A DNA stretch of 13,302 nt, from NCBI GenBank assembly GCA_029259835.1, contig JAJDEL010000482.1:1-13302 (forward strand), given 5' to 3'. Shown here one piece after another: positions 1 to 7,062 of the stretch. This DNA is from Planctomicrobium sp. (lineage in GTDB: Bacteria > Planctomycetota > Planctomycetia > Planctomycetales > Planctomycetaceae). The notes beneath the pieces are model-generated. The model was not told where the DNA came from, searched no databases, and saw only the letters and a program-made list of their open reading frames with translations. Within the stretch, counting starts at the first letter, position 1. The number at the start of each line of letters is the position of its first letter. A program made the position numbers and the translations under genes.

Positions 1-482
1 CCGCTATGGAAGTCGCCGAGGTTTTGACCGAGCGCGACGTTCTCTGTTAATGTCAAACAGCGATTTGCGACGTACTTCCAGGCCGGCATTCCTCCAGCGA
101 GTGCTTCGCGGCGCGTCCGAATTCTTGAGCCAAGAATGACATCGCAAATTCCCAGTCGCAAGATATCAACAGCAGCACCAATGACGCGGGCATCGTATTG
201 ATAATCAGGATGAATCATCACGACGAAATCGGCGCCATTTTCGAGTGCGCGGGTGTAACAACTTTTTTGGTTGCCGCCGTAGCCGAGATTCGTTTCGTGT
301 TCGATGACCGTTAGGCCGAGTTCTTTGGCAACTTCAACAGTTCGGTCGCGACTGCAATCATCAACAAGAATAATTTCGTCAACGATGTCTTTAGAAATGT
401 CCGCGACCGTCCGCTGAAGAGTTGCCTCGGCGTTGTACGCCGGCATGACAACAATGACTCGACCACGGCTTGCTGCCGTCAT
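1..482 (-). CDS. Family 2 glycosyltransferase, N-terminal part (runs off left edge)
   Basis: Partial gene; about 160 codons are visible and the C-terminus lies outside the window. The product looks like a cytoplasmic GT-A fold glycosyltransferase that moves a sugar from a nucleotide-sugar donor, of the dolichyl-phosphate-mannose-synthase-like GT2 branch. Visible landmarks, numbered from the ATG at 482, are the first beta strand with [12 protein letters not shown] (residues 11-22), the nucleotide-binding acidic pair in ILVDDCS (38-44), NLGYGGNQ (65-72), and the metal-site region HPDYQYD (91-97). I chose the ATG at 482 because AGGA sits 7 nt upstream; an in-frame GTG at 518 and an ATG at 578 (preceded directly by a stop) would give longer proteins without a visible ribosome site. 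The acceptor cannot be told from this fragment. It lies downstream of map on the same strand, but about 215 bp with two hairpins separates them, so co-transcription is doubtful. Confidence 0.9.
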   Translation of the reverse strand, partial: MTAASRGRVIVVMPAYNAEATLQRTVADISKDIVDEIILVDDCSRDRTVEVAKELGLTVIEHETNLGYGGNQKSCYTRALENGADFVVMIHPDYQYDARVIGAAVDILRLGICDVILGSRIRTRREALAGGMPAWKYVANRCLTLTENVALGQNLGDFHS

Positions 483-580
483 CGAGTTGTCCTGATTTTC
501 CGATTCTGTATCGCTCACAGTTGTTTCCGAATAACATTTTGTAACGTTGTGTCGAGTTTGAGTTGTCCCACAATCCATTT

Positions 581-607
581 AGCACCGGGTGAGTCACCTG
601 GTTGGTG
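581..607. repeat. Copy A of a degenerate direct repeat containing a hairpin
   Basis: This 27-bp unit matches 629-655 at 18 of 27 positions, sharing GCACCGG at its left end and GGTTGGT near its right end. Inside it, 585-591 and 595-601 form a 7-bp stem with one G-T mismatch around a 3-nt loop. Two related hairpin units between map and the glycosyltransferase suggest an interspersed palindromic element of the REP type. That class assignment is an inference. Confidence 0.5.
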
Positions 608-628
608 GAGCGAACGTTGATCGAGATG

Positions 629-662
629 GCACCGGTGTGCTCCCCCGGTTGGTCACCGGGGG
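629..662. repeat. Copy B of the repeat plus a perfect GC-rich hairpin
   Basis: Positions 629-655 repeat copy A. Positions 642-648 (CCCCCGG) and 656-662 (CCGGGGG) form a perfect 7-bp stem around a 7-nt loop. On the minus strand the hairpin lies about 35 nt downstream of the map stop codon. No T-run follows it on that strand, so it is not a classical intrinsic terminator, though it could block 3' exonucleases or pause polymerase. Confidence 0.55.
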
Positions 663-696
663 CTAAGTGGAGTTGCTTATTGCTTTGTCTCATTTA

Positions 697-1548
697 TCAA
701 AACTTGTGTCCTTCTTTCGGTCCATTTTGTGTGAGTGTCAAAATCTCCGGGCCTTCTTCGGTCATTAAAATATGATGTTCAAACTGTGCAGAGAGCGAAC
801 CATCTTCGGTCAAAACAGTCCAGCCATCATCGAGTGGAGGCTTGGTTCCGGCGGCTCCCAAGTTCAACATTGGTTCGATGGTAAATGAAACGCCAGGAGC
901 CAAAATGTCACTGCGGCTACGTCGAAATGGCACGTGCGGTATGCCAGGTTCCTGATGAAATTTGCGACCAATGCCATGACCCTGGTAATTTTCGACGACC
1001 CCAAATCCTTGTTCGCGGGCAAATTTTGTAATCGCCGCGCCGATTTCAATGACGGCACAGAATGGATGAATCGCATGGATGCCGATCCACAAGGAATCGA
1101 ACGCCCCTTGAACAATACGTTTGGCATCGGCAGAGACTTCGCCAATCAGGAATGTTTCCGACTGATCTCCGAACCAGCCATCGACGATGGTTGTGCAGTC
1201 AATGTTGACGATATCTCCGTCGCGGAGTTCGCGATCATTCGGAATGCCGTGACAGACAATGTCGTTCAGGCTGGAACAGATCGTCTTGGGGTAACCATTA
1301 TAACCAACGCAGGCAGGGATATGACCGTGGTCGCGAGTGAACGCTTCCGCCATCGAATCCAATTTGTTCGTCGTGATCCCTGACTGAACGTGCGGTCTCA
1401 AAAAATCAAGCAGTTCCGCATTAAAATGGCCAGCTGCGCGCAGCCCATCTCGCTCCTCGTCGGTATTGTACTGAGGCAACTTTGGTCGTCTTCGCAATGG
1501 AACCATCCGCTTCATTCGTTGGGAGCACTTTTGTATTTGTGTGCACAT
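697..1548 (-). CDS. map: Type I methionine aminopeptidase
   Basis: Cytoplasmic dinuclear metallopeptidase that removes the initiator methionine from nascent proteins. The pita-bread fold residues are all present in the 283-residue reading: substrate-binding His100 (in DIVCHGIP), metal ligands Asp117 and Asp128 (in NIDCTTIVDGWFGDQS), His191 (in GHGIGRKFH), Glu225 (in FTIEPM) and Glu258 (in QFEHHIL). The segment around 160-170, usually a KPG-type turn before the DIG motif, is divergent here (HPFCAVIEIG). There is no SH3-binding or zinc-finger N-terminal extension. The first ATG (1548) follows GAGGCGG closely; ATGs at 1515 and 1506 are alternatives and would remove a Cys-containing leader, leaving the basic start MKRMVPLRRRPKLP or MVPLRRRPKLP. 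The gene stands alone, divergent from the rRNA methyltransferase gene. Confidence 0.95.
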   Translation of the reverse strand: MCTQIQKCSQRMKRMVPLRRRPKLPQYNTDEERDGLRAAGHFNAELLDFLRPHVQSGITTNKLDSMAEAFTRDHGHIPACVGYNGYPKTICSSLNDIVCHGIPNDRELRDGDIVNIDCTTIVDGWFGDQSETFLIGEVSADAKRIVQGAFDSLWIGIHAIHPFCAVIEIGAAITKFAREQGFGVVENYQGHGIGRKFHQEPGIPHVPFRRSRSDILAPGVSFTIEPMLNLGAAGTKPPLDDGWTVLTEDGSLSAQFEHHILMTEEGPEILTLTQNGPKEGHKF

Positions 1549-1721
1549 TCCGCCTCGCGGAATTCAGCCTTAATATGAATCAAATCCGTTTACCACGGGC
1601 ATAAGAGAGCAATCTGCTCTATTCTCCGGAAGCCTTCCATTGTTGTCGTACTTCATGCAACCTTCAACCCTGTGCGGTGTTGAGAACGAAACTTGATGGT
1701 CATCCAGAACAGAAAACAAAC

Positions 1722-2510
1722 ATGGTCGGAAGAAAGAAGAAAACTCGACGGTCAAAAACTTCGCTCGGAAATCACCAGCGTGGCTGGCTTTGGGGGAAGC
1801 ATGCCGTGTTGGAGACTCTGCGTGCCCGCCGCTGGATTCCATTTGAAGTCAACGTCTGCGCTGATCTCATCGATGAACAAACCCTCGACGAGGCTCAGTC
1901 GTTGTGCCACCAATCTCAAATCGAATTCAAGATACTGGAACAAGATGACCTCCAACAGGTCGTGAATGCTCGTGACCATCAAGGACTCGCGGCGCGAATG
2001 CCGGAATTTCCTTTCACGACCTTCGACGGTCTCCTTGAACAACTCTCGGAAAATCCGTATCTATTGATTCTCGACCGGATTCAGGATCCTTACAATTTCG
2101 GATCAATCTTGCGTTCCGCCGACTTGTTTGGTGTTGATGGCGTCATCATCAGCAATCGCGAACAAGCAGGCGTCTCTTCGCATGTTGCCAGAAGTTCAGT
2201 CGGAGCGGTGAACTATCTCAACATTTGCCAGATCGAGTCGCTGGCGGATGCAGCCCAACGACTGAGCACAGCAGGAATCCGACTCATCGCCGCAACGGAA
2301 AAAGGAGAGCACTCACCTGCTGAGTTGAACATGCAGCAAAACCTCGCTCTCGTTTTAGGAAATGAAGGCGCCGGGATCAGTCAGTCTCTGCTTGAACAGT
2401 GCGATGACAAGTGTGCGATTCCACAGTCTGGTCACGTTGATTCGCTCAACGCTGCCGTTGCAGCAGGGATATTGTGTTACGAAGTCCACCGGCAACGGAA
2501 TAAGGCTTGA
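1722..2510 (+). CDS. rlmB: SpoU/TrmH-family RNA 2'-O-methyltransferase (RlmB-like)
   Basis: SAM-dependent SPOUT methyltransferase that places a 2'-O-methyl group on RNA; the closest described role is the 23S rRNA guanosine modification by RlmB. Numbered from the ATG at 1722 (262 aa), residues 1-15 are a basic tail (GRKKKTRRSK), about 22-95 form the RlmB-type N-terminal substrate-binding domain starting at GWLWGKHAV, and the trefoil-knot domain follows. Motif 1 is LDRIQDPYNFGSILRSAD (117-134, with Asn125 and Arg131), motif 2 ALVLGNEGAGI (209-219, with Glu215), and motif 3 IPQSGHVDSLNAAVA (233-247, with Ser241 and Asn243). An upstream in-frame GTG at 1677 would add 15 residues; I prefer the ATG because the added stretch is not family-like, although neither has a strong ribosome site. 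The target nucleotide is inferred: other SpoU members modify tRNA or other rRNA positions. Confidence 0.88.
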   Translation: MVGRKKKTRRSKTSLGNHQRGWLWGKHAVLETLRARRWIPFEVNVCADLIDEQTLDEAQSLCHQSQIEFKILEQDDLQQVVNARDHQGLAARMPEFPFTTFDGLLEQLSENPYLLILDRIQDPYNFGSILRSADLFGVDGVIISNREQAGVSSHVARSSVGAVNYLNICQIESLADAAQRLSTAGIRLIAATEKGEHSPAELNMQQNLALVLGNEGAGISQSLLEQCDDKCAIPQSGHVDSLNAAVAAGILCYEVHRQRNKA

Positions 2511-2621
2511 TCTGGTGAATTATCCTGCCTGAACAAATGTATTCAAAACAACCTCGACATTCTCTTGGACTTTTGCCAAAGTCTGTATTCAACTCATCAC
2601 GAAGAAAGAGAGGAGAACGCT

Positions 2622-3230
2622 GTGATTCCGGATGATCAACAGCCCACAGATGCTCACAATCTGCATCAGGACTCCTCGATGGGAATGGCTCTCGGTAACG
2701 CTTTTGAAGGCCCGCAATCTTCACTTTATCTTGGAATTGATCCAGGCTTAAATCGAACGGGTTATGCTTTGGTGCGTCGGTCACCCAAACGCCCGATACT
2801 TATCGAAGGTGGCGTGATCAGTTCCACGAAATCGAAATCTCTTGCAGAACGCGTTCTTGAAATTGGTCGAGGAATTCGGGAAGTGATCTCGGAATTCCGG
2901 CCCGATGCGATGGCGGTTGAACAAGTCTTTTCGATGCCACGCAATCCAAAGACTGCTGTGCTGATGGCACATGCTCGTGGAGCAATTCTCTTTGCGGCGG
3001 CAGAGGCGACGATTCCGATTGTGCATTACACACCGAGGCAAATCAAAAAACTGTTGACTGGCAGCGGAGCGGCTTCGAAAGAACAGGTTCAATCTGCGAT
3101 TCAGCGAGAGTTGGGCTTGAAGAAAATTCTCGAACCGAACGACGTCGCGGACGCCAGTGCAATCGCACTCTGTCATTACTATAGTGCTAGGTTGAATGTC
3201 CCGAACAAGCAACCCTGTCCGGTGATTTAG
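2622..3230 (+). CDS. ruvC: Holliday junction resolvase RuvC
   Basis: Homodimeric endonuclease that cuts four-way DNA junctions symmetrically, acting with RuvAB in recombination repair. In the 202-residue protein the four catalytic acids of the RNase H-like fold are visible: Asp40 in LGIDPGLNRTG, Glu100 in AVEQVFS, and Asp174 and Asp177 in NDVADASAIALCH. The conserved TPRQIKKLLTGSGAASKEQV segment (137-156) is intact. I chose the GTG at 2622 because AGGAG lies 6 nt before it; a TTG at 2565 is also in frame, and an ATG at 2679 would give a shorter protein. The roughly 30 residues ahead of the first beta strand (polar, Gln/Asp/His rich) are longer than in E. coli RuvC, which starts almost directly at the strand. 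ruvA and ruvB are not in the window. The gene lies 111 bp behind the methyltransferase and 32 bp ahead of a receiver-like gene. Confidence 0.95.
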   Translation: MIPDDQQPTDAHNLHQDSSMGMALGNAFEGPQSSLYLGIDPGLNRTGYALVRRSPKRPILIEGGVISSTKSKSLAERVLEIGRGIREVISEFRPDAMAVEQVFSMPRNPKTAVLMAHARGAILFAAAEATIPIVHYTPRQIKKLLTGSGAASKEQVQSAIQRELGLKKILEPNDVADASAIALCHYYSARLNVPNKQPCPVI

Positions 3231-3262
3231 ATCATTTCTTAACTCTACCCAAGTCGCCCCTG

Positions 3263-3625
3263 ATGTCTGAACGTCCCGCGCCGAACGTCTTAATCGTCTG
3301 CAAAGATTTAATGTTCTCCAGTCAATTAAACGGAGCAGTACAGCGCGCCGGGCTTGTTCCACAAACCTGTCTGGGACAGAAAACCGCTGAAGCCTCCCTT
3401 GCTCAGCACGAGATTCAATGGGTCATTGTCGACCTGGAAATGGAAAAGCTCGACTTGCCAAAGCTGCGCGAACTGACCGATTGCAAGCTGATCGGATTCG
3501 GGCCACACGTCCACACGGAACGACTGGAGTCTGCTCAACAAGCAGGGTTCGACGCTGTCCTCAGTCGCGGTCAAATTTCGAGCGGACTCGATCAGATACT
3601 GATCTCTGGATTGCCATCTTCGTAG
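3263..3625 (+). CDS. Small receiver-like (pseudo-receiver) domain protein
   Basis: A 120-residue single-domain protein of unknown function whose pattern follows the CheY fold: beta strand VLIVCKD (9-15), a helix, then VIVDLEM (54-60) placing Asp57 where the phosphoacceptor normally sits, KLIGFGPHV (75-83) as the fourth strand, and AGFDAVLSRG (93-102) as the fifth. Two hallmarks are altered. The N-terminal acidic pair is reduced to a single Asp15, and the conserved lysine after the fifth strand is replaced by Ser-Arg-Gly. I infer a degenerate receiver that may no longer be regulated by phosphotransfer. There is no DNA-binding or output domain. It starts 32 bp after ruvC with no visible terminator between them, so co-transcription is likely. 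The start ATG has no clear ribosome site, which would fit translation dependent on ruvC. Confidence 0.7.
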   Translation: MSERPAPNVLIVCKDLMFSSQLNGAVQRAGLVPQTCLGQKTAEASLAQHEIQWVIVDLEMEKLDLPKLRELTDCKLIGFGPHVHTERLESAQQAGFDAVLSRGQISSGLDQILISGLPSS

Positions 3626-3682
3626 GGCGTCAGGTGTGTAAAATGATGGGACGAGTTCCAGCGGTCGTTTTTGAATCCTTCG

Positions 3683-4432
3683 TCAACGAAGCGACCTCAG
3701 CATTCTCTTGCCGGCACTGGCGAGTAAGAGTGTGTCAACGCCGGCGGTGATGAGCGTACAACCACGGTCGATATACGGTTTCACGGCATCTGAACTCAAT
3801 CCAAACCAACCGATGGCGATTTTCGCGTTCTGGCACGTTTGAATGACATGGTCGATGGCCTCAACGACAGCCGGATCGTCAACTTGACCCATCTTCCCCA
3901 TGCTGGCAGCGAGATCGTACGGCCCAAGTTGGACGGCATCGATCCCTTCGACCTGGACAATAGATTCAATGTTCTCAACAGACTTGTAATGCTCGGTCTG
4001 AACAATCACTGCGATTCGGTCGTTGGCGGTTTCGACATACTCCTGAAACCCAAGCCCGTAACCGTGCGCTCGTGCAAGTCCAACTCCCCGTGTCCCTGCT
4101 GGTGCATATCGAGCATGGCGAACAACTTCTGCGGCTTGCTCGGCACTGTTCACCATCGGCACGATGACTCCTTCAGCGCCGAGGTCTAGCACTTTCTTAA
4201 TTGGAGCCTCACCTGCGACCGGTACGCGAATAACGCACGCAATTCTGTGATCAACTGCCCGCAAGATTGCCAGCAAGTCACCTGTTTCCAGAGGACCATG
4301 TTCGCCATCGATAAATAGCCAGTCATAACCAAGCTCTGCAAAAATTTCAGCCGTCGCAGGCGTGGTGAGAGTCACCATCGTGCCGAGTAATGTTTCGCGG
4401 TTGGTTAAACGGGTTCGGAAATTGTTGGTCAT
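3683..4432 (-). CDS. HpcH/HpaI-family (class II) 2-oxo-acid aldolase
   Basis: Metal-dependent TIM-barrel aldolase related to HpaI, GarL and RhmA, which cleave 2-keto-3-deoxy or 4-hydroxy-2-oxo acids to pyruvate and an aldehyde in the cytoplasm. At 249 residues the length fits the family. The expected active-site positions are visible: His45 in FIDGEHGPLET, Arg69 in VIRVPV, metal ligands Glu147 (in VQTEH) and Asp173 (in QLGPYDLAAS), and the glycine-rich VPMVNSAEQA and PAGTRGVG segments. The substrate cannot be read from sequence; no sugar-acid or aromatic catabolic genes lie nearby. It stands alone, convergent with the receiver-like gene and divergent from the cytochrome gene. No Shine-Dalgarno is visible before the ATG. 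Confidence 0.9.
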   Translation of the reverse strand: MTNNFRTRLTNRETLLGTMVTLTTPATAEIFAELGYDWLFIDGEHGPLETGDLLAILRAVDHRIACVIRVPVAGEAPIKKVLDLGAEGVIVPMVNSAEQAAEVVRHARYAPAGTRGVGLARAHGYGLGFQEYVETANDRIAVIVQTEHYKSVENIESIVQVEGIDAVQLGPYDLAASMGKMGQVDDPAVVEAIDHVIQTCQNAKIAIGWFGLSSDAVKPYIDRGCTLITAGVDTLLLASAGKRMLRSLR

Positions 4433-4581
4433 GGATGTGAAGTTTCGGTTGCGCGAGTTGAGTTTTCAACAAGGGGGCACAAGCATTCCTGCCTGCTCAA
4501 GATTGTAAACGTCTAATGAATGTTGCTGCTAGAACGGACTTTGTGCAACACGAAACATCAAAAAAATCTTGTGAGTCTTGC

Positions 4582-4611
4582 TTGAAAGAGTGTGGGGCGA
4601 CGGGGTATAAA
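4582..4611 (+). promoter_or_regulatory. Candidate sigma-70-type promoter of the cytochrome c-prime-like gene
   Basis: TTGAAA at 4582-4587 and TATAAA at 4606-4611 are separated by 18 bp. This predicts transcription from about 4618 and a leader of about 85 nt before the ATG at 4703. It is the best match in the 270-bp divergent region between the aldolase and this gene. No operator-like repeat was seen. Confidence 0.45.
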
Positions 4612-4702
4612 CACAATCACATGAACTAATGTGGATATGTGCATCCGAATGTAGAATTTGGATTACCAGTCACTCGTCGCCAAAAATAAAGGAGATTGTG
4701 TT

Positions 4703-5137
4703 ATGAAGTTCACCAAAATCACTGCTCTCGCGGTTAGCGTCGCCGGTTTATTCTGGATCAGCACTTCACTGAATGATGCTCAAGCACAGAAAACAAAAGG
4801 TAAAACACGTCCGGCAGCGACGAAATACCTGATGCGAGGAGTCGTGCGACCAAGTTGCGCCAGCCTCGGAAAATTGCTCAAAGAAGGACCAGCTGATGAC
4901 AAAGCCTGGGATACAGCAGCATGTCATGCTGCTTGCCTGAGTGAAATGAGCTTCGCCCTGATGGATGACGGTCGATGCCCAGATGGTGTCTGGGCAAAAG
5001 CTGCAACGAAAAATCTGCGTGAAGGATCGGCAGCCGTTCTGGCAGCGGTCGAAGCCAAAGACCTAGATGCTGCAAATGCCGCATTCAAAACCGTGACTGC
5101 AAGCTGCGCTGCTTGTCACAAGGAGCATAAGAAATAA
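4703..5137 (+). CDS. Secreted cytochrome c-prime-like small c-type cytochrome
   Basis: A 144-residue exported protein. Residues 1-29 form a signal peptide (basic MKFTK, a hydrophobic core, then a likely AQA cleavage site), so it acts in the periplasm or equivalent compartment. The only heme-binding motif is at the extreme C-terminus: CAACH at 135-139 followed by KEHKK. With the mainly helical composition, this placement is typical of cytochrome c-prime-type (class II) cytochromes, where it would bind heme covalently on a four-helix bundle. Four further cysteines (52, 74, 78, 92) are unusual for the class; Cys74-His-Ala-Ala-Cys78 is the exact mirror of the heme motif. The segment MDDGRCPDGVWAKAATKNLREGS looks conserved in character, but I cannot name a subfamily. 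The start is set by AAAGGAG 8 nt upstream; an in-frame TTG at 4658 is ignored. A role in electron transfer or ligand binding is inferred. Confidence 0.8.
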   Translation: MKFTKITALAVSVAGLFWISTSLNDAQAQKTKGKTRPAATKYLMRGVVRPSCASLGKLLKEGPADDKAWDTAACHAACLSEMSFALMDDGRCPDGVWAKAATKNLREGSAAVLAAVEAKDLDAANAAFKTVTASCAACHKEHKK

Positions 5138-5145
5138 ATCTATGG

Positions 5146-5168
5146 GAAGATGGTGCTACGCCGTCTTC
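5146..5168. terminator. Hairpin downstream of the cytochrome gene
   Basis: Positions 5146-5155 pair with 5159-5168, forming a 10-bp stem with two G-U pairs on the plus-strand transcript and a 3-nt loop, 9 nt after the stop codon. No T-run follows, so it is not a canonical intrinsic terminator. Its place between convergent genes suggests an RNA 3'-end stabiliser or a weak terminator. Confidence 0.4.
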
Positions 5169-5190
5169 ACAAGTCTGCGAACAGGCATGA

Positions 5191-5217
5191 GTCCCGATCT
5201 CATCGCGAGGTCGGGAC
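5191..5217. repeat. Strong 11-bp hairpin between convergent cytochrome and glyS genes
   Basis: Positions 5191-5201 (GTCCCGATCTC) pair with 5207-5217 (GAGGTCGGGAC) around a 5-nt loop; ten pairs are Watson-Crick and one is a T-G wobble. It ends 23 bp before the glyS stop codon, so both converging transcripts would carry it. No poly-T tract lies on either side. It could be a factor-assisted bidirectional terminator or a copy of an interspersed palindrome. Confidence 0.55.
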
Positions 5218-5240
5218 CGCCTATCTGCTCACTTGAATCC

Positions 5241-6899
5241 TTACTCGTTGAGCCGTCGTTGAATCTCGGCGGTCACATCTTCGACCTTTACCTTCACTTG
5301 TTCGAGTGAATCTCGGTCTCGGATGGTGACGGTGCCCTTCTCAATCGTGTCGCCGTCGATGGTAATGCACCAGGGCGTTCCGATTTCGTCTTGCCTTCGG
5401 TAGCGGCGACCTATGGCTCCCTGGGCGTCATAGGCAACGTTGATGCCTGCGGCTTTCAAACTCCGATAGACTTCTTTCGCTTTCTCAGGGTGCCCATCCT
5501 TCTTAACGAGCGGAAAGACTGCCGCTTTAATCGGGGCGATTCTGGGATGGAATTTCATCACGACGCGGGTTTGCATCTTCCCTTTGTCATCTGGAGCTTG
5601 ATCTTCGTAATACGCTTCGCAAATAAAGGCGAGCGTCGCCCGATCGGCACCGGCGGAAGGCTCGATGACGTGCGGGATGAAGCGTTCGCGCGTCTGGTCA
5701 TCGAAGTACGACAGGTCTTTGCCAGACCCACGATACTTAGGTTGTCCATGTTCATTCAGTTCAACCTCAAGTTCGCCATCGTCACCGATTTTGAGCTTCC
5801 CTTCCATGTGCGAACGGAGGTCAAAGTCACCGCGATGTGCGACACCTTCGAGCTCCCCGTATTCTCCTTTGGCGAGGAACGGGAACGCGTATTCAATGTC
5901 CGCAGTTCCGCAGGAATAATGCGCGAGTTCTTCTTTGTGATGTTCGCGTAAAATGAGCTTTTCTTTATCGACTCCCAAGCCGATGTACCACGCGTAACGA
6001 CGGTTTCGCCAGTACGTGTACCACTCTTGTGATTCACCTGGCGGGCAGAAGAATTCAATTTCCATCTGTTCGAACTCACGCGACCGGAACGTAAAGTTCC
6101 TCGGCGTAATCTCATTACGAAAACTCTTTCCGACCTGACAAATCCCCAACGGCAATTTGACGCGACTGGAATCGACAACGTTTTTGAAGTTGACGAAAAT
6201 CCCCTGCGCGGTTTCCGGTCGGAGATACGCAGTATCGTCCTCTGTCCCGAGCGCACCGATGATTGTTTTGAACATCAAGTTGAAGTCGCGCGGCTCAGTC
6301 AAAGTTCCGGCTTCAGTCGCATCTGGACCGACTACGCTTGGATACTCTTCGACCGGAATTTCGGTCAGGCTGATGACCTCGCCTTCCCATTCGAGTCGGT
6401 CGGCATATTTTTTCTTGAGTCCGAAGAAAGCAAGTGCTTGTGCGGTGATCTCAGGCATCTCGCCGACAGCCGTGACGAAAACTCGTACAGGGTCGGATTC
6501 GCCTTCTTTCGACTTTCGCTTGCCGGTGATCCAACGACCGTTCACGTGGTCGTGGCGGTAGCGTTTCTTGGCGACTTTGCAGTCGACCATTTTGTCGACG
6601 AATAAATCGTAATGGCCGCTGCATTTCCAGACTTGCGGATTCATAATGATCGTCGTTTCGACTCCGACCATCTGGAACGCTACTGGTGCTCCTTCCGGGG
6701 CATCGAGCGGATCGTGGCGAGCGATCATGTCCTGCCACCAGGCGTCACGAACGTTCCGTTTGAGTTCGGTTCCGAGGGGTCCGTAGTCCCAGAAGCCGTT
6801 TTGCCCGCCATAAATTTCGGAGTCCTGAAAAATGAATCCTCGCCGTTTACAAAGCGAGACAATCTTATCCATTAACTCTGATCGGTCCGTCTGGGACAT
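5241..6899 (-). CDS. glyS: Glycyl-tRNA synthetase, single-chain (archaeal/eukaryotic) type
   Basis: Class II homodimeric enzyme that charges tRNA-Gly with glycine in the cytoplasm; this is the alpha-2 form, not the split alpha/beta form of E. coli. Numbered from the ATG at 6899 (552 aa), the start region has RGFIFQDSEIYGGQNGFWDYGP (21-42), followed by a roughly 90-residue insertion that carries charged segments. The signature RPETAQG is at 227-233, motif 2 runs from FRNEITPRNFTFRSREFEQ (260-278), and motif 3 is HVIEPSAGADRATLAF (410-425). The C-terminal anticodon-binding domain starts at RIAPIKAAVFPL (453-464). An in-frame ATG at 6923 would add eight residues (MLPERRTA); I prefer the internal ATG because AGAAAG precedes it and the longer start has no ribosome site. 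The gene is monocistronic in this window. Confidence 0.94.
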   Translation of the reverse strand: MSQTDRSELMDKIVSLCKRRGFIFQDSEIYGGQNGFWDYGPLGTELKRNVRDAWWQDMIARHDPLDAPEGAPVAFQMVGVETTIIMNPQVWKCSGHYDLFVDKMVDCKVAKKRYRHDHVNGRWITGKRKSKEGESDPVRVFVTAVGEMPEITAQALAFFGLKKKYADRLEWEGEVISLTEIPVEEYPSVVGPDATEAGTLTEPRDFNLMFKTIIGALGTEDDTAYLRPETAQGIFVNFKNVVDSSRVKLPLGICQVGKSFRNEITPRNFTFRSREFEQMEIEFFCPPGESQEWYTYWRNRRYAWYIGLGVDKEKLILREHHKEELAHYSCGTADIEYAFPFLAKGEYGELEGVAHRGDFDLRSHMEGKLKIGDDGELEVELNEHGQPKYRGSGKDLSYFDDQTRERFIPHVIEPSAGADRATLAFICEAYYEDQAPDDKGKMQTRVVMKFHPRIAPIKAAVFPLVKKDGHPEKAKEVYRSLKAAGINVAYDAQGAIGRRYRRQDEIGTPWCITIDGDTIEKGTVTIRDRDSLEQVKVKVEDVTAEIQRRLNE

Positions 6900-6945
6900 T
6901 GCTGTACGTCTTTCTGGTAGCATTGAAATTGAAGGAAAGTCGAGA

Positions 6946-6962
6946 GTCTAGGGTCTAGGGTC
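6946..6962. repeat. Short tandem repeat upstream of glyS
   Basis: GTCTAGG occurs twice in tandem, followed by GTC, in the 163-bp divergent region between glyS and the PH-domain gene. It is too short to assign a role; it could be chance or a small direct-repeat operator. Confidence 0.4.
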
Positions 6963-7062
6963 AAGTGAGGTGAAGGGCGATTTGGGAGTCGATTTGTGTA
7001 TTATTGACGACAAGTACAAAATCACCTTCAAAAGATTCATCGTTTAGCACCAGCATACAATC

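Noticed and set aside
391..693. A 100-residue open frame on the minus strand across the repeat region
   Set aside because: It spans the palindromic repeats and overlaps the true glycosyltransferase frame in a different phase, with no domain-like character.
934..1383. A 149-residue open frame on the plus strand
   Set aside because: It is antisense to the unambiguous map gene and shows no family signature.
2781..3362. A 193-residue open frame on the minus strand
   Set aside because: It is opposite ruvC, rich in Arg/Ser/Cys as antisense shadows are, and ruvC is certain.
3663..3696. Nested inverted repeat (GGTCG/CGACC and CTTCGT/ACGAAG) at the aldolase stop codon as a terminator
   Set aside because: It overlaps the coding end, has an internal bulge of 10 nt, and the trailing sequence is not a proper T-run on the transcript strand.
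5391..5951. A 186-residue open frame on the plus strand
   Set aside because: It is antisense to the glyS C-terminal half; codon pattern and motifs support glyS.
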